Of a stretch of DNA of 12,236 nucleotides, positions 1 to 7,101 are shown one piece after another (the first letter of the stretch is position 1; every line of letters begins with the position of its first letter). Under the pieces are notes generated by a model, which did no database searches, had not been told where the DNA came from, and saw only the letters and a list, made by a program, of their open reading frames with translations. A program made the translations under genes and the position numbers. Source of the stretch: Clostridiales bacterium UBA3953 (GTDB taxonomy: Bacteria > Bacillota > Clostridia > Oscillospirales > CAG-272). The DNA lies in the NCBI GenBank assembly GCA_002385415.1, contig DGDL01000019.1, positions 3,329 to 15,564 on the forward strand. Direction: 5' to 3'.

Positions 1-347
1 TTTGCGCGGGGGCCGTTGCCGCCGGGTTTCTGATATTCCTCCGCTCGAGTGTACCCGCCGCTATTATGCTGATGGCGGTGATAACCGGGTGCATGCACGG
101 AGTGAACCTGATGCTGATTTCGCGCGTGCCGGCTTATTTTGACAGGTATGGCAAAATATCGACCGTTTCAGGCCTGCTCAATACTTTCACATATATCGGA
201 AGCGGTATTTCGGGTTTCGGTATCGCGGTTTTGTCCGAAAAATTGGGCTGGGGCGCAACTGTAGTAAGCTGGTTTGTGGTGGCGTTTTTGGGAAGTATGC
301 TTTGCGTGCTGTGCGTACGTAAATGGAACCGATTTACGGCAGAGTGA
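1..347 (+). CDS. MFS transporter, C-terminal fragment (5' end off the contig)
   Basis: The frame is open from base 3 to the TGA at 345-347 and gives 114 residues, the end of a longer membrane protein. It shows three hydrophobic segments: one reading from the contig edge through PAAIMLMAVITG, one around the TYIGSGISGFG stretch, and one around GWGATVVSWFVVAFLG, followed by a short basic tail ending KWNRFTAE. The pattern with a PAYFDRYGKISTVSG loop and a Gly-rich helix is typical of C-terminal helices 10-12 of major facilitator permeases of Clostridia that resemble organophosphate or sugar-phosphate antiporters. The family call is recognition from sequence style; the substrate cannot be told. 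An in-frame ATG at 66 lies inside a membrane helix and is not the start. A terminator follows about 50 bases downstream. Confidence 0.75.
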   Translation, partial: CAGAVAAGFLIFLRSSVPAAIMLMAVITGCMHGVNLMLISRVPAYFDRYGKISTVSGLLNTFTYIGSGISGFGIAVLSEKLGWGATVVSWFVVAFLGSMLCVLCVRKWNRFTAE

Positions 348-399
348 AAAACGCAAAACAAGACTATACCATGTGGTTTGTGCTTGGCTTTACAAAATA

Positions 400-432
400 A
401 AAACCGGAACTGACATGCTCCGGTTTTGTTTA
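400..432 (+). terminator. Rho-independent terminator of the MFS gene
   Basis: The arm AAACCGGA (401-408) pairs perfectly with TCCGGTTT (419-426) around a 10-base loop, and a T-rich tail (TTTTGTTTAT) follows. It lies about 55 bases after the MFS stop codon, on the expected strand. Confidence 0.8.
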
Positions 433-646
433 TAGATTGTGAGGGGGCGCCGCTCTTCTGCTTATCATGGCAAATGTTATTTTGCAGCACTCCATTAACA
501 GTGATTATATTTGGGATGGATGCAGGGTAAAGGGTGCTAACACATGGAGGGCAAAATGTGCAATCTCCCTTGCAGGATATAAAGCGACCAAAAAAGATAA
601 ATGTTATGTCTTTACCCTGATATCCCGAACGAGACAATAAAAATCA

Positions 647-689
647 AATCCCCTTAAAGCAGGCACATTAAACCTGCCAAAAGGGGATT
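647..689 (-). terminator. Nested-stem terminator, probably bidirectional, of the SIS gene
   Basis: The outer arms AATCCCCTT (647-655) and AAGGGGATT (681-689) pair perfectly. Inside them GCAGG (659-663) pairs with CCTGC (673-677). Read on the minus strand, the outer stem is followed by TGATTTTTATTG, a T-rich tail suited to stopping transcripts coming from the SIS gene; on the plus strand it is followed by CGATTATTTTC. The hairpin begins about 130 bases after the SIS stop codon, so the transcript would carry a fairly long 3' tail. Confidence 0.7.
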
Positions 690-819
690 CGATTATTTTC
701 CCGTTATGCGACTTGAGCCGAACCCTTGCACGAAGCTTTGCCAGCGGCAAAAACCGGATTTACGGCGCGGTCGGTCAGGGGATATACTGCGCGAGCGGCA
801 GGGCTGAAAACCGCCGGCA

Positions 820-1479
820 TTACTGCAGCCTGTCCCCCCACTCCATAGCCTCGAAATGCTCCTCGAGCGCGGCGCAAAGAGAGTGGTAGACCGGCAAATG
901 CAGCTCCTGGATGCGGAAAGTCTCGATTGCGGGCACACAGATTTTCACGTCGGCGAGCGTGCCGAGCCGCCCCCCGCCAAGCCCCGACAGCGCGACCACG
1001 CCAATATCCATGCCCCGCGCGAGCGCCGCCGCGGCGACCACATTGCGCGCGTTGCCCGAGGTGCTGATAGCGAGCAGCACGTCGCCCGGCCTGCCGAGCG
1101 CGATCAGCTGCTGGGCATAGACGAGCTCGGCGTCCACATCATTTGCGAAAGCGGTGAAAAGCGAGTCGGAGCCGGTCAGCGGGATAGCGGGCAGGCCCCA
1201 CTGGAGCCTGTCAAGCATCGAGGCGTCAAGCTGTGGCGACGCTTGCATGAGTTTTTCCTTGATGCGCGGGGAAAGCCGACGGCGGGAAAGAAAGCCCTTG
1301 CACAGCTCGCCGGCGATGTGCTGCGCGTCGGCAGCGCTGCCCCCGTTGCCGCATATAAGCAGCTTGCCGCCGCGCTCGATTGAGGCGGCAACAAGCCCCG
1401 CCGCGCGCACAAGCGGCGGGATGCAGCAGGCAAGCTCGGGCTGGCGCGCCGCAAGCTCATCGAAAAAACGCGATTTCAT
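820..1479 (-). CDS. SIS-domain sugar-phosphate isomerase, GmhA-like (phosphoheptose isomerase family)
   Basis: This cytoplasmic protein of 219 residues has a single SIS (sugar isomerase) domain. Visible landmarks are GKLLICGNGGSAADA (38-52), with the phosphate-binding Gly/Ser loop, and GDVLLAISTSGNARNV (132-147), the second Ser/Thr phosphate loop. By alignment from memory with E. coli GmhA, H54, E58, Q191 and H199 sit where that enzyme has H61, E65, Q172 and H180, so the metal and catalytic positions appear kept. GmhA converts sedoheptulose 7-phosphate to D-glycero-heptose 7-phosphate. At 219 residues it is longer than GmhA (about 192), with extra sequence at about residues 62-100. I chose the ATG at 1479 because GAGG lies about 10 bases upstream and a promoter precedes it; a longer frame to 1566 adds 29 residues that overlap that promoter. 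No other heptose genes are nearby, so the substrate is uncertain. Confidence 0.82.
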   Translation of the reverse strand: MKSRFFDELAARQPELACCIPPLVRAAGLVAASIERGGKLLICGNGGSAADAQHIAGELCKGFLSRRRLSPRIKEKLMQASPQLDASMLDRLQWGLPAIPLTGSDSLFTAFANDVDAELVYAQQLIALGRPGDVLLAISTSGNARNVVAAAALARGMDIGVVALSGLGGGRLGTLADVKICVPAIETFRIQELHLPVYHSLCAALEEHFEAMEWGDRLQ

Positions 1480-1513
1480 ATCGTGCGACCTCAACTGGAT
1501 ATATTTTCTTGCA

Positions 1514-1542
1514 ATGATAGCATATAAATCGGCGCTTTGCAA
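1514..1542 (-). promoter_or_regulatory. Sigma-A promoter of the SIS gene
   Basis: On the minus strand TTGCAA (1537-1542) and TATCAT (1514-1519) are separated by exactly 17 bases. The -10 box is preceded by TGC, an extended -10 element. It lies about 35 bases upstream of the chosen ATG at 1479. Confidence 0.6.
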
Positions 1543-1602
1543 GCAGCGCGGTCGCCCGGGCGGCAAAATTGTGTGGATTTTGAGGAAAAATTCAAAAAAC
1601 AG

Positions 1603-1631
1603 TTGACAAATCGGCTTTATGATGGTATAAT
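1603..1631 (+). promoter_or_regulatory. Perfect-consensus sigma-A promoter of the tRNA-Thr gene
   Basis: TTGACA (1603-1608) and TATAAT (1626-1631) are both exact consensus boxes separated by exactly 17 bases. The -10 box ends 37 bases before the mature tRNA 5' end, leaving a short leader to be removed by RNase P. Such strength fits a stable-RNA gene. Confidence 0.93.
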
Positions 1632-1668
1632 ATCATCCGGTGCGAAAGAGAAGCCGAAAACCGAATAT

Positions 1669-1744
1669 GCTAATGTAGCTCAGTAGGCAGAGCACATCCT
1701 TGGTAAGGATGAGGTCACGAGTTCGAATCTCGTCATTAGCTCCA
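1669..1744 (+). tRNA. tRNA-Thr (anticodon GGT)
   Basis: A full cloverleaf can be folded by eye over 76 bases. The acceptor arms GCTAATG (1669-1675) and CATTAGC (1734-1740) pair perfectly. The anticodon stem CATCC/GGATG (1695-1699/1707-1711) encloses the loop TTGGTAA, with anticodon GGT at 1702-1704, which reads ACC and ACU threonine codons. The T stem ACGAG/CTCGT (1717-1721/1729-1733) encloses TTCGAAT. The discriminator base is T1741 and the CCA end is encoded (1742-1744). It is a single-gene unit with its own promoter and terminator. A minus-strand open frame across it is only the antisense of the tRNA. Confidence 0.97.
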
Positions 1745-1750
1745 AAATTA

Positions 1751-1793
1751 ACCGGCCCGACAGGCAAATAACAGCTTGTCGAGCCGGTTTTTT
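1751..1793 (+). terminator. Terminator of the tRNA-Thr gene, likely shared with the opposing lipoprotein gene
   Basis: ACCGGC (1751-1756) pairs with GCCGGT (1783-1788), and after one C/A mismatch CGACA (1758-1762) pairs with TGTCG (1777-1781); six T residues follow (1788-1793). It starts 6 bases after the CCA end. On the opposite strand the same hairpin lies about 25 bases beyond the stop of the minus-strand lipoprotein gene and is followed by TTAATTTTGG, so it may stop transcripts from both sides. Confidence 0.88.
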
Positions 1794-1817
1794 GCGTGCT
1801 TGTTTGCTGCGGGCGAA

Positions 1818-3308
1818 TCACTTGTTGCTGTAAAAGGTTTCGAAATATTCGATTACTTTATCGTAATGCGTCATGATGGCTTTTTCATGTTTTGCCCAGT
1901 AGGACGCAACATTCGGATTGTTTTGTTCGACTAAATTCTGAATGATAAATGCCGCGCCTGCCCATGCGTCGTAGACATAACCGAAATCGAATATCCGGCT
2001 GTTGACAATCATATCCAGCATTGCGATGGATTCCTGGTCGCGTGTTCCTTTGAACTTCAAAGCAACGTCGTAATAGGCGGGAACCACTTTTTTATAGCTT
2101 TCGGCGCACAGCGCTTCTACAATGACGCCGATACGCTCGGTATCCGACACCGTAATCGGCACCGCCATCACTTGATGGCTGCCGTCTACCATAGTGTAAT
2201 ACTCGGGCTGGTTTTCATCAAGCTTCGGATACGGCAGTATAGCGTAATCGTCCTCCAGGTCGCGGAAATATCCGAGCGCATCGCCGATGTTTGCGTTTGC
2301 AAAGACCGACAAGCCGCGCGCAAACATGTCGCGTCCGTACATGTGCTGAAAGGCGCCGTCAATGTTGGTATAGTTTTTGTCCATGCGAATCCCGCTGTAT
2401 GTAGAAAAGGCGTCCATTATTTTGGTAACAATGACCGCGGTTTTCTCCAGATTCAGCGCAAACTCCATTTTGCCTTCATTGTTTTTGGTGAAAACCGGAT
2501 TGTCAAAAGCCCAAAGATAAGCGCAGACATTTGATTTGCAGTCGGAGGTAAAGCCGTACAGGTCATCGTTGTCGACTGCATTGTTGTTATTGACATCGAC
2601 GTAAATATCCTTTGAAAGGCTGACCAGATAGTCGAAAGTCCAGTTGCCGCTGCCGGCGACTTCATACATGTTCGGAAGACCATAATCGCCCCCCAGTTTT
2701 TTATTGTAAAAGACGCAGTAGGTCTTGCCTATCGCCGACAATATAAAATCACCGATGGCGATGATACAGACGCCATTGTATGTCAAATCGTTGATATTGG
2801 AATCCGACCACCAGGGTTTTGTGAAATCCACTTTGGGAATATCGTACCAGTTCATGAAATAGCCACCCGGTACAATTTGCCCGAGCACCACGACATGCCA
2901 GCAGACAAGGTCGATTGCGTCTTCGTTTGCGGTGGCGGTGTTTACGATAATTCCGGTTTCACGATGGCCGGTATCGCTTATGACGCTTATTTTGCAGTTG
3001 AAGCGTTCCTCGACGGTACTGTTGCGCGTGTATATCGCATCGTTTACGACATCGCCGGTGCTTTCTTCCATAAAATAATGGTCGGTCATATTATTGCAGG
3101 TGACGATGCGAAACTCATAACCGTCGAAATCGTAGTGTCCCAGCTCGTCGTCAATATTTTCTCGACTGTCCCCCTCGCTCTCGCTTTCCACTGTGGTAAC
3201 ATCAGCTTGGTTTTCCGCTGTGTCTGTCTGTTTGGCTGTGGGTGCATTGCTGCATGCACCGGCGGCAACCAAAGCCAACGCCAGCAGCAATGAGATAAAT
3301 CGTTTCAT
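1818..3308 (-). CDS. Extracellular solute-binding lipoprotein (probable ABC sugar-binding protein)
   Basis: The 496-residue protein starts with a lipoprotein signal: basic MKR, a hydrophobic run, then the lipobox-like AGAC with the lipidated cysteine at C19. A Ser/Thr/Glu/Asp-rich linker runs to about residue 57, and the two-lobe binding fold starts near YEFRIVTCNN. Residues 238-249 form an EF-hand-like loop (D238, N240, N242, D246, D249) that could bind calcium, at the position where its paralogue at 7997-9520 has a better one. The two proteins share collinear motifs such as INDxxY/VNDAIY, FNKKL/YNKKL, NWTFD/SWTMD and the MLDxI region near the C-terminus. Such proteins deliver oligosaccharides to ABC importers at the outer membrane face, but no permease or ATPase gene is in the window. 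The start has GGAGG six bases upstream. It is transcribed away from the rhamnosidase-like gene. Confidence 0.85.
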   Translation of the reverse strand: MKRFISLLLALALVAAGACSNAPTAKQTDTAENQADVTTVESESEGDSRENIDDELGHYDFDGYEFRIVTCNNMTDHYFMEESTGDVVNDAIYTRNSTVEERFNCKISVISDTGHRETGIIVNTATANEDAIDLVCWHVVVLGQIVPGGYFMNWYDIPKVDFTKPWWSDSNINDLTYNGVCIIAIGDFILSAIGKTYCVFYNKKLGGDYGLPNMYEVAGSGNWTFDYLVSLSKDIYVDVNNNNAVDNDDLYGFTSDCKSNVCAYLWAFDNPVFTKNNEGKMEFALNLEKTAVIVTKIMDAFSTYSGIRMDKNYTNIDGAFQHMYGRDMFARGLSVFANANIGDALGYFRDLEDDYAILPYPKLDENQPEYYTMVDGSHQVMAVPITVSDTERIGVIVEALCAESYKKVVPAYYDVALKFKGTRDQESIAMLDMIVNSRIFDFGYVYDAWAGAAFIIQNLVEQNNPNVASYWAKHEKAIMTHYDKVIEYFETFYSNK

Positions 3309-3380
3309 GATAGTCCTCCGTTTGATTGTAATAGAGAGGATAGGGTAACCGGATATGGATTATATATGAAGTGCAGCTAT

Positions 3381-3409
3381 ATTTTAGCATTATTATATAG
3401 CATTGTCAA
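3381..3409 (-). promoter_or_regulatory. Sigma-A promoter of the first solute-binding lipoprotein gene
   Basis: On the minus strand TTGACA (3404-3409) is an exact -35 box, followed after 17 bases by TAAAAT (3381-3386), with TGC before it as an extended -10. The leader to the ATG at 3308 is about 65 bases. A cre-like sequence overlaps the -35 box (see findings). Confidence 0.82.
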
Positions 3410-3541
3410 CGAAAACGTGGCGGATGTGGAAAAATTATGCAGGATGTAGAGCGCGGCGCTTTAGAGCAATACGGTCTTGCCGGTTGGCTGAAAATAAAAC
3501 TATTGCAGTGCTGACAAAACTTTCTTTTCTCACGCATTTTA

Positions 3542-3550
3542 TGGTATAAT
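3542..3550 (+). promoter_or_regulatory. Extended -10 promoter of the GH78-like gene
   Basis: TATAAT (3545-3550) is an exact -10 box preceded by TGG, an extended -10 element, 37 bases before the ATG. No good -35 box lies at 16-18 bases upstream (the sequence there is T-rich, TTCTTT), so an activator may help. It is divergent from the promoter at 3381-3409, with about 135 bases between the two. Confidence 0.65.
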
Positions 3551-3586
3551 AGCTTTGCCCTACCAATCAAAATTAAGGAGCAAGTC

Positions 3587-5677
3587 ATGAAAAGTTTCAG
3601 CGAAGCTAAATGGATTTGGCACAACTCGTATCGGGGCACGAACGTCTATGTCAATTTCGAGGACGAGTTTACGCTTGGCGACGCCCCGTCCGCCTGCAGC
3701 ATCAAGATAAGCTGCGACCGCAACTATGCGCTTTATATCAACGGCGGTTTCGTCGACAGCGGCCAATACTCGGATTACGAGGACCTGAAATACTACGACG
3801 AGCTTGACATCACGCCGCATGTAAAGCCCGGTAAAAATACACTGCTTGCCGTCGTCTATTATCAGGGCGTAAGCTGCTCTACCTACCGGCGCGGAGAGCC
3901 GGGGCTGATTTTCGAGGTGTCGGCCGACGGCGAGGTGGTCTGCGCCTCGTCCGAGCGGACAGTCGCATATAAAAACAGCGCATTTGCCGACGGCGACCAA
4001 ATCGAATGGGTCTCGGGTCAGCTTGGCATCGGATTTCATTACGACGCCACGCGCGAGGGGGAGCGAACCGGTGAAAAGCCGGCGGATATTGTCGAAAAAA
4101 CCATGGATATAAGACCACGCCCGATTGAAAAGCTGACAGTAGACCCTCACGCAAAAGCCAGTATAATCAACAAGGGGGTATTTTTCGACACCGCGGCAGG
4201 CACACCGGCGCAGAAAATGCAGGCAGCGGCGCTGGCGACACAGTATCTCTGCGGCGGCGAGGGCCTTCCGTCGGACGAGGGCGTCGCGCTCTCTAAAGAA
4301 CCGACAGCGGCAGGCCCGGAGCCGGACGGCGTGTTTGCGATAGTCGACCTCGGCGAGGAAAACACCGGATTTATCTCGCTCGACATCGACGTCCCATGCG
4401 ACTGCGACATTTACATAGGATGGGGCGAGCATCTCGCCGACCTGCGCGTGCGCAGCTTTGTCGGCGGCCGCAACTTCGCGGTGAAGTATAGAGCGCGTGC
4501 CGGCCGCAACCGGTTTGAAAACCCGCTGTTTCGCTGTGGGCTGCGCTATCTGCAGCTTCACATCTATGCAGAGCGGTGCACGATATACTACGCCGGTATC
4601 CGCCCGACGCTGTACCCGTTGCCCGAGCCGGCAAAGCCGCCGGTCGACGACTATCTGCACCGGAAAATCTACGAGGTCTCCTGCCGCACGCTGCTGCTGT
4701 GCATGCACGAGCATTATGAAGACTGCCCGTGGCGCGAACAGGCGCTTTACACGATGGATTCGCGCAACCAGATGCTCTGCGGCTACTATGCGTACGGCGA
4801 GACCAAATTCCCACGCGCGTCGCTTGAGCTGATGGCCCATTCCATACGGGACGACAACATGCTCGAACTTTGCTCGCCGGCCGAGGTCGCGATAACAATA
4901 CCGTCCTTTTCTGCTATTTTCATGGTTCAGCTTCAGGAATACCTCGATTTTTCGGGGGACACCGATTTTGCCATGCAGACGCTGCCGGTCGCGGAGCGGA
5001 TTGCGGGCGAGTTTATACGCCGGGCGGAAAACGAAGGCGGTCTGATAAAATGCTTTGGTGAGCAGAAATACTGGAACTTTTACGAATGGCAGTCAGGGCT
5101 TGCGGGTACAATCGGCGGCTTTGTTCCGGAAGAGGAGCGCACCTATGACGCGCCGCTCAACGCCTTTGTCTCGCTTGGACTGCGGTCGCTTTCCAAAATC
5201 TGCGGCAAACTGGGTCTTGCCGAAAAGGAAAAATACTACCGCGACATGCATGAAAAGCTCAACCAAGCGATAGATGCCGCATTTTTTGACGATGACCGCG
5301 GCTGCTATGCCTCGTTTTTGCGGGACGGCAAAAAGTGGCACTACAGCGAGCTTACCAACTCGCTGGTCGTTTGTGCCGGCGCCGTGCCGGACGAGCGGCT
5401 GGAGAGTGTGCTCGCTGCCTTAGCGGGAGGCCAGCTGCTTACGGTGACGCTCAGCCACAGCATTTTCAAATACGACGCGCTGATGCAAAACAGGGAAAAG
5501 TACGCGCAGTTTGTGCTTGACAGCATAGCCGAGCTTTGGGGCAAAATGCTTTACTCGGGTGCAACCAGCTTCTGGGAGACCATCGACGGCGAATCGGCAT
5601 TTGCAAATGCCGGCAGCCTGTGCCATGGCTGGTCGGCCATACCGATTTATATCTATTTCAAATATTTCGGCGGCTAA
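3587..5677 (+). CDS. GH78-like alpha-L-rhamnosidase family protein, cytoplasmic
   Basis: This 696-residue protein has no signal peptide. Residues 1-115 form a beta-rich N-terminal domain starting with AKWIWH, as in family 78 glycoside hydrolases; a second beta region spans about 245-340; the (alpha/alpha)6 barrel follows from about 355. The barrel motif DCPWREQALYTMD places D379, E384 and D391 at the same spacing as the acidic residues D567, E572 and D579 of Bacillus RhaB (from memory); E384 would be the general acid. GATSFWE puts E664 where the general base of the family is expected. The usual Gly-Trp after the DCP..RDE motif is replaced by Leu-Tyr, so substrate use may differ. GH78 enzymes release terminal L-rhamnose from glycosides and pectic or surface glycans. 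It is shorter than many members (about 800-1000). AAGGAG lies six bases before the ATG. It stands alone between its promoter and two hairpins. Confidence 0.8.
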   Translation: MKSFSEAKWIWHNSYRGTNVYVNFEDEFTLGDAPSACSIKISCDRNYALYINGGFVDSGQYSDYEDLKYYDELDITPHVKPGKNTLLAVVYYQGVSCSTYRRGEPGLIFEVSADGEVVCASSERTVAYKNSAFADGDQIEWVSGQLGIGFHYDATREGERTGEKPADIVEKTMDIRPRPIEKLTVDPHAKASIINKGVFFDTAAGTPAQKMQAAALATQYLCGGEGLPSDEGVALSKEPTAAGPEPDGVFAIVDLGEENTGFISLDIDVPCDCDIYIGWGEHLADLRVRSFVGGRNFAVKYRARAGRNRFENPLFRCGLRYLQLHIYAERCTIYYAGIRPTLYPLPEPAKPPVDDYLHRKIYEVSCRTLLLCMHEHYEDCPWREQALYTMDSRNQMLCGYYAYGETKFPRASLELMAHSIRDDNMLELCSPAEVAITIPSFSAIFMVQLQEYLDFSGDTDFAMQTLPVAERIAGEFIRRAENEGGLIKCFGEQKYWNFYEWQSGLAGTIGGFVPEEERTYDAPLNAFVSLGLRSLSKICGKLGLAEKEKYYRDMHEKLNQAIDAAFFDDDRGCYASFLRDGKKWHYSELTNSLVVCAGAVPDERLESVLAALAGGQLLTVTLSHSIFKYDALMQNREKYAQFVLDSIAELWGKMLYSGATSFWETIDGESAFANAGSLCHGWSAIPIYIYFKYFGG

Positions 5678-5719
5678 ACCGCCCACGCAAAAGCTGTAGC
5701 ACAGCAAAACAAGCCGAAA

Positions 5720-5765
5720 CCGGTCTGACAGGGGAGACCGCCCCGTCAGGCCGGCAATTTTATTT
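5720..5765 (+). terminator. Terminator hairpin after the GH78-like gene (first of two)
   Basis: CCGGTCTGAC-A-GGGG (5720-5734) folds onto CCCCGTCAGGCCGG (5741-5754) with one T-G wobble and one bulged A around a six-base loop. The tail is CAATTTTATTT. It lies about 40 bases after the stop codon. Confidence 0.8.
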
Positions 5766-5820
5766 GGCGGCTGAATTTGAGGGCGGGCGAAAAGCAAGAG
5801 AAAATACGGAAAAACACCGC

Positions 5821-5860
5821 TGCGGCAAAGCGCTTTTTATGCTTTGCCGCATTTTGTTTT
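5821..5860 (+). terminator. Second terminator hairpin after the GH78-like gene
   Basis: The arms TGCGGCAAAGC (5821-5831) and GCTTTGCCGCA (5841-5851) pair perfectly over 11 bases around a nine-base loop, followed by TTTTGTTTT. It is a stronger terminator than the one 60 bases upstream; together they insulate the downstream operon from read-through. The stretch 5678-6027 holds no gene, only these hairpins and the promoter at 5905-5933. Confidence 0.87.
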
Positions 5861-5904
5861 GCACAAACCGAGACATAGAAAAAGAAGCAAGTTCTTTTTT
5901 TCTA

Positions 5905-5933
5905 TTGCTAAAAACCGCTTTCCATGGTATAGA
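5905..5933 (+). promoter_or_regulatory. Probable promoter of the URO-D/LamG/solute-binding-protein operon
   Basis: TTGCTA (5905-5910) and TATAGA (5928-5933) are 17 bases apart, and TGG precedes the -10 box. The boxes are imperfect but the spacing and extended -10 fit. It lies just after two terminators and leaves a leader of about 88 bases before the ATG at 6028. Confidence 0.5.
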
Positions 5934-6027
5934 TATTACAATGCCATAATAATGAGAAATGACATAAAATTGCATCGCATAGCATTAAATAGCACAACGA
6001 CGACATGTTTTTGGGGGCAAGTGTTTT

Positions 6028-7059
6028 ATGACTTATCGTGAAAACATATTGAGGGCCATCCGCTTTGAGTATCCCGAACACATACCGGTGACATTTGCTA
6101 TCAGCCCATCGGTGTTTTCTCACTATGACCCGTATGCTGTGGAGGAGCTGCTTGAATCGCATCCCATAATAGCGGGCAAGCACTGCATGCGCTGGGACCT
6201 TGTGCCCAAAAACCCGGAGGAAGTTGACGAGAGCCATATTTATTACGATGCGTTCGGTGTCGAATGGAAGGGCGTAATCGACGGTATCCGCGGCGTGATT
6301 CAAAAGCACCCGCTGGAGGACTTTTCAAAGATTCCCGACTACAAATTCCCGGAGCTGCCCAAATTCGACCTTGAAAAAGACCGCGAAAACGTCGCAAAAG
6401 CCAAAGAAAACGGGCAATTTACGATGGCGGGGCTGGAGCACGGGCACACATTTCTGCGGCTGACCGACCTGTGCGGTTATGAGAATGTGCTTGTGGGCAT
6501 GATGGACGAGGACGAAAACCTCATGCTGCTTATCAAGCGGCTGGAAGAATACAATTATGCCTTTGTGGAGCATTACTCGAAAGTCGGATACGATATGATT
6601 GGCTTTGCGGAAGATTTGGGCATGCAAGTCGGCCCGATGATTTCGCCCGACCTTTTCAGGCGTTACATAAAACCGTCTTATGAAAGGCTGATGAAACCCG
6701 CGCGTGACAGCGGCGCTATCATACACATGCATTCGGACGGCGACATACGCGACTTGGCGGACGACCTTATAGACAGCGGCGTCGACGTGCTGAACATACA
6801 GGATTTGGTCAACGGAATCGACTGGATAAGAGACCGGTTTTACGGCAAGTACGCGCTCGAGCTGGATATCGACAGGCAGCGGGTGACCGTATTCGGCACG
6901 CCGGCAGAAGTTGATGCGCTGATAAGGGAAGAGGTAGAAAAGCTATCGTCGCCGGCGGGCGGGCTGATGCTTATATACGGCTGGTATGCGGGCACGCCGC
7001 TCGAAAACGTCAAGGCGCTGATGGACGCGCTGGAAAAGTATATGTTTTACTGGTCGTAA
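6028..7059 (+). CDS. Uroporphyrinogen decarboxylase (URO-D) superfamily protein
   Basis: The 343-residue protein has the fold signature of the URO-D/MtaA/CmuA superfamily: an N-terminal YRENILRAIRFEYPEHIPV start, ISPDLFRRYIKPSYERL in the centre and an IHMHSDGDI stretch at 232-240. In the cobamide methyltransferase members the corresponding site is a His-x-Cys-Gly zinc motif; here the cysteine position is Asp237 (H235-S-D237-G), so a zinc-thiolate methyltransferase role is not supported. It also lacks the companions needed for haem synthesis. Proteins of this type are common in Clostridia beside sugar-uptake and glycosidase genes, but their reaction is not known to me. The ATG has GGGGG about ten bases upstream, a weak ribosome site. 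It is cytoplasmic, the first gene of the likely operon, and 42 bases ahead of the LamG gene. Confidence 0.8.
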   Translation: MTYRENILRAIRFEYPEHIPVTFAISPSVFSHYDPYAVEELLESHPIIAGKHCMRWDLVPKNPEEVDESHIYYDAFGVEWKGVIDGIRGVIQKHPLEDFSKIPDYKFPELPKFDLEKDRENVAKAKENGQFTMAGLEHGHTFLRLTDLCGYENVLVGMMDEDENLMLLIKRLEEYNYAFVEHYSKVGYDMIGFAEDLGMQVGPMISPDLFRRYIKPSYERLMKPARDSGAIIHMHSDGDIRDLADDLIDSGVDVLNIQDLVNGIDWIRDRFYGKYALELDIDRQRVTVFGTPAEVDALIREEVEKLSSPAGGLMLIYGWYAGTPLENVKALMDALEKYMFYWS

Positions 7060-7101
7060 TTTTAATATTTAATATTAATAAATAATGGAAGGAGAACAAA
7101 A

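Larger units (their letters stand above)
348..819. other. Convergent intergenic region without a gene
   Basis: This stretch lies between the ends of the converging MFS and SIS genes. It holds the MFS terminator (400-432) and a nested hairpin (647-689). Open frames crossing it have no plausible ribosome binding site and no recognisable protein features; those on the minus strand run antisense into the MFS gene. A small hairpin TTTGCC-AGC-GGCAAA (737-751) lies in the tail after the SIS stop. I see nothing else in 433-646 or 690-819. Confidence 0.6.

Noticed and set aside
134..637. Minus-strand 167-codon open frame in the convergent region
   Set aside because: It runs antisense into the MFS gene and across its terminator, with no ribosome site or recognisable domain.
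693..938. Minus-strand 81-codon open frame overlapping the end of the SIS gene
   Set aside because: It is Arg/Ser/Cys-rich and out of frame with the clear SIS coding sequence; nothing supports it being translated.
1633..1821. Minus-strand 62-codon open frame (contains NDEIRTRDLILTKD)
   Set aside because: It is antisense to the tRNA-Thr gene, a well-known false prediction that recurs wherever this tRNA occurs.
3560..4840. Minus-strand 426-codon open frame
   Set aside because: It is antisense to the GH78-like gene, whose domains and motifs are clear; the opposite frame is low in complexity, rich in Arg/Val/Ala and has no family signature or ribosome site.
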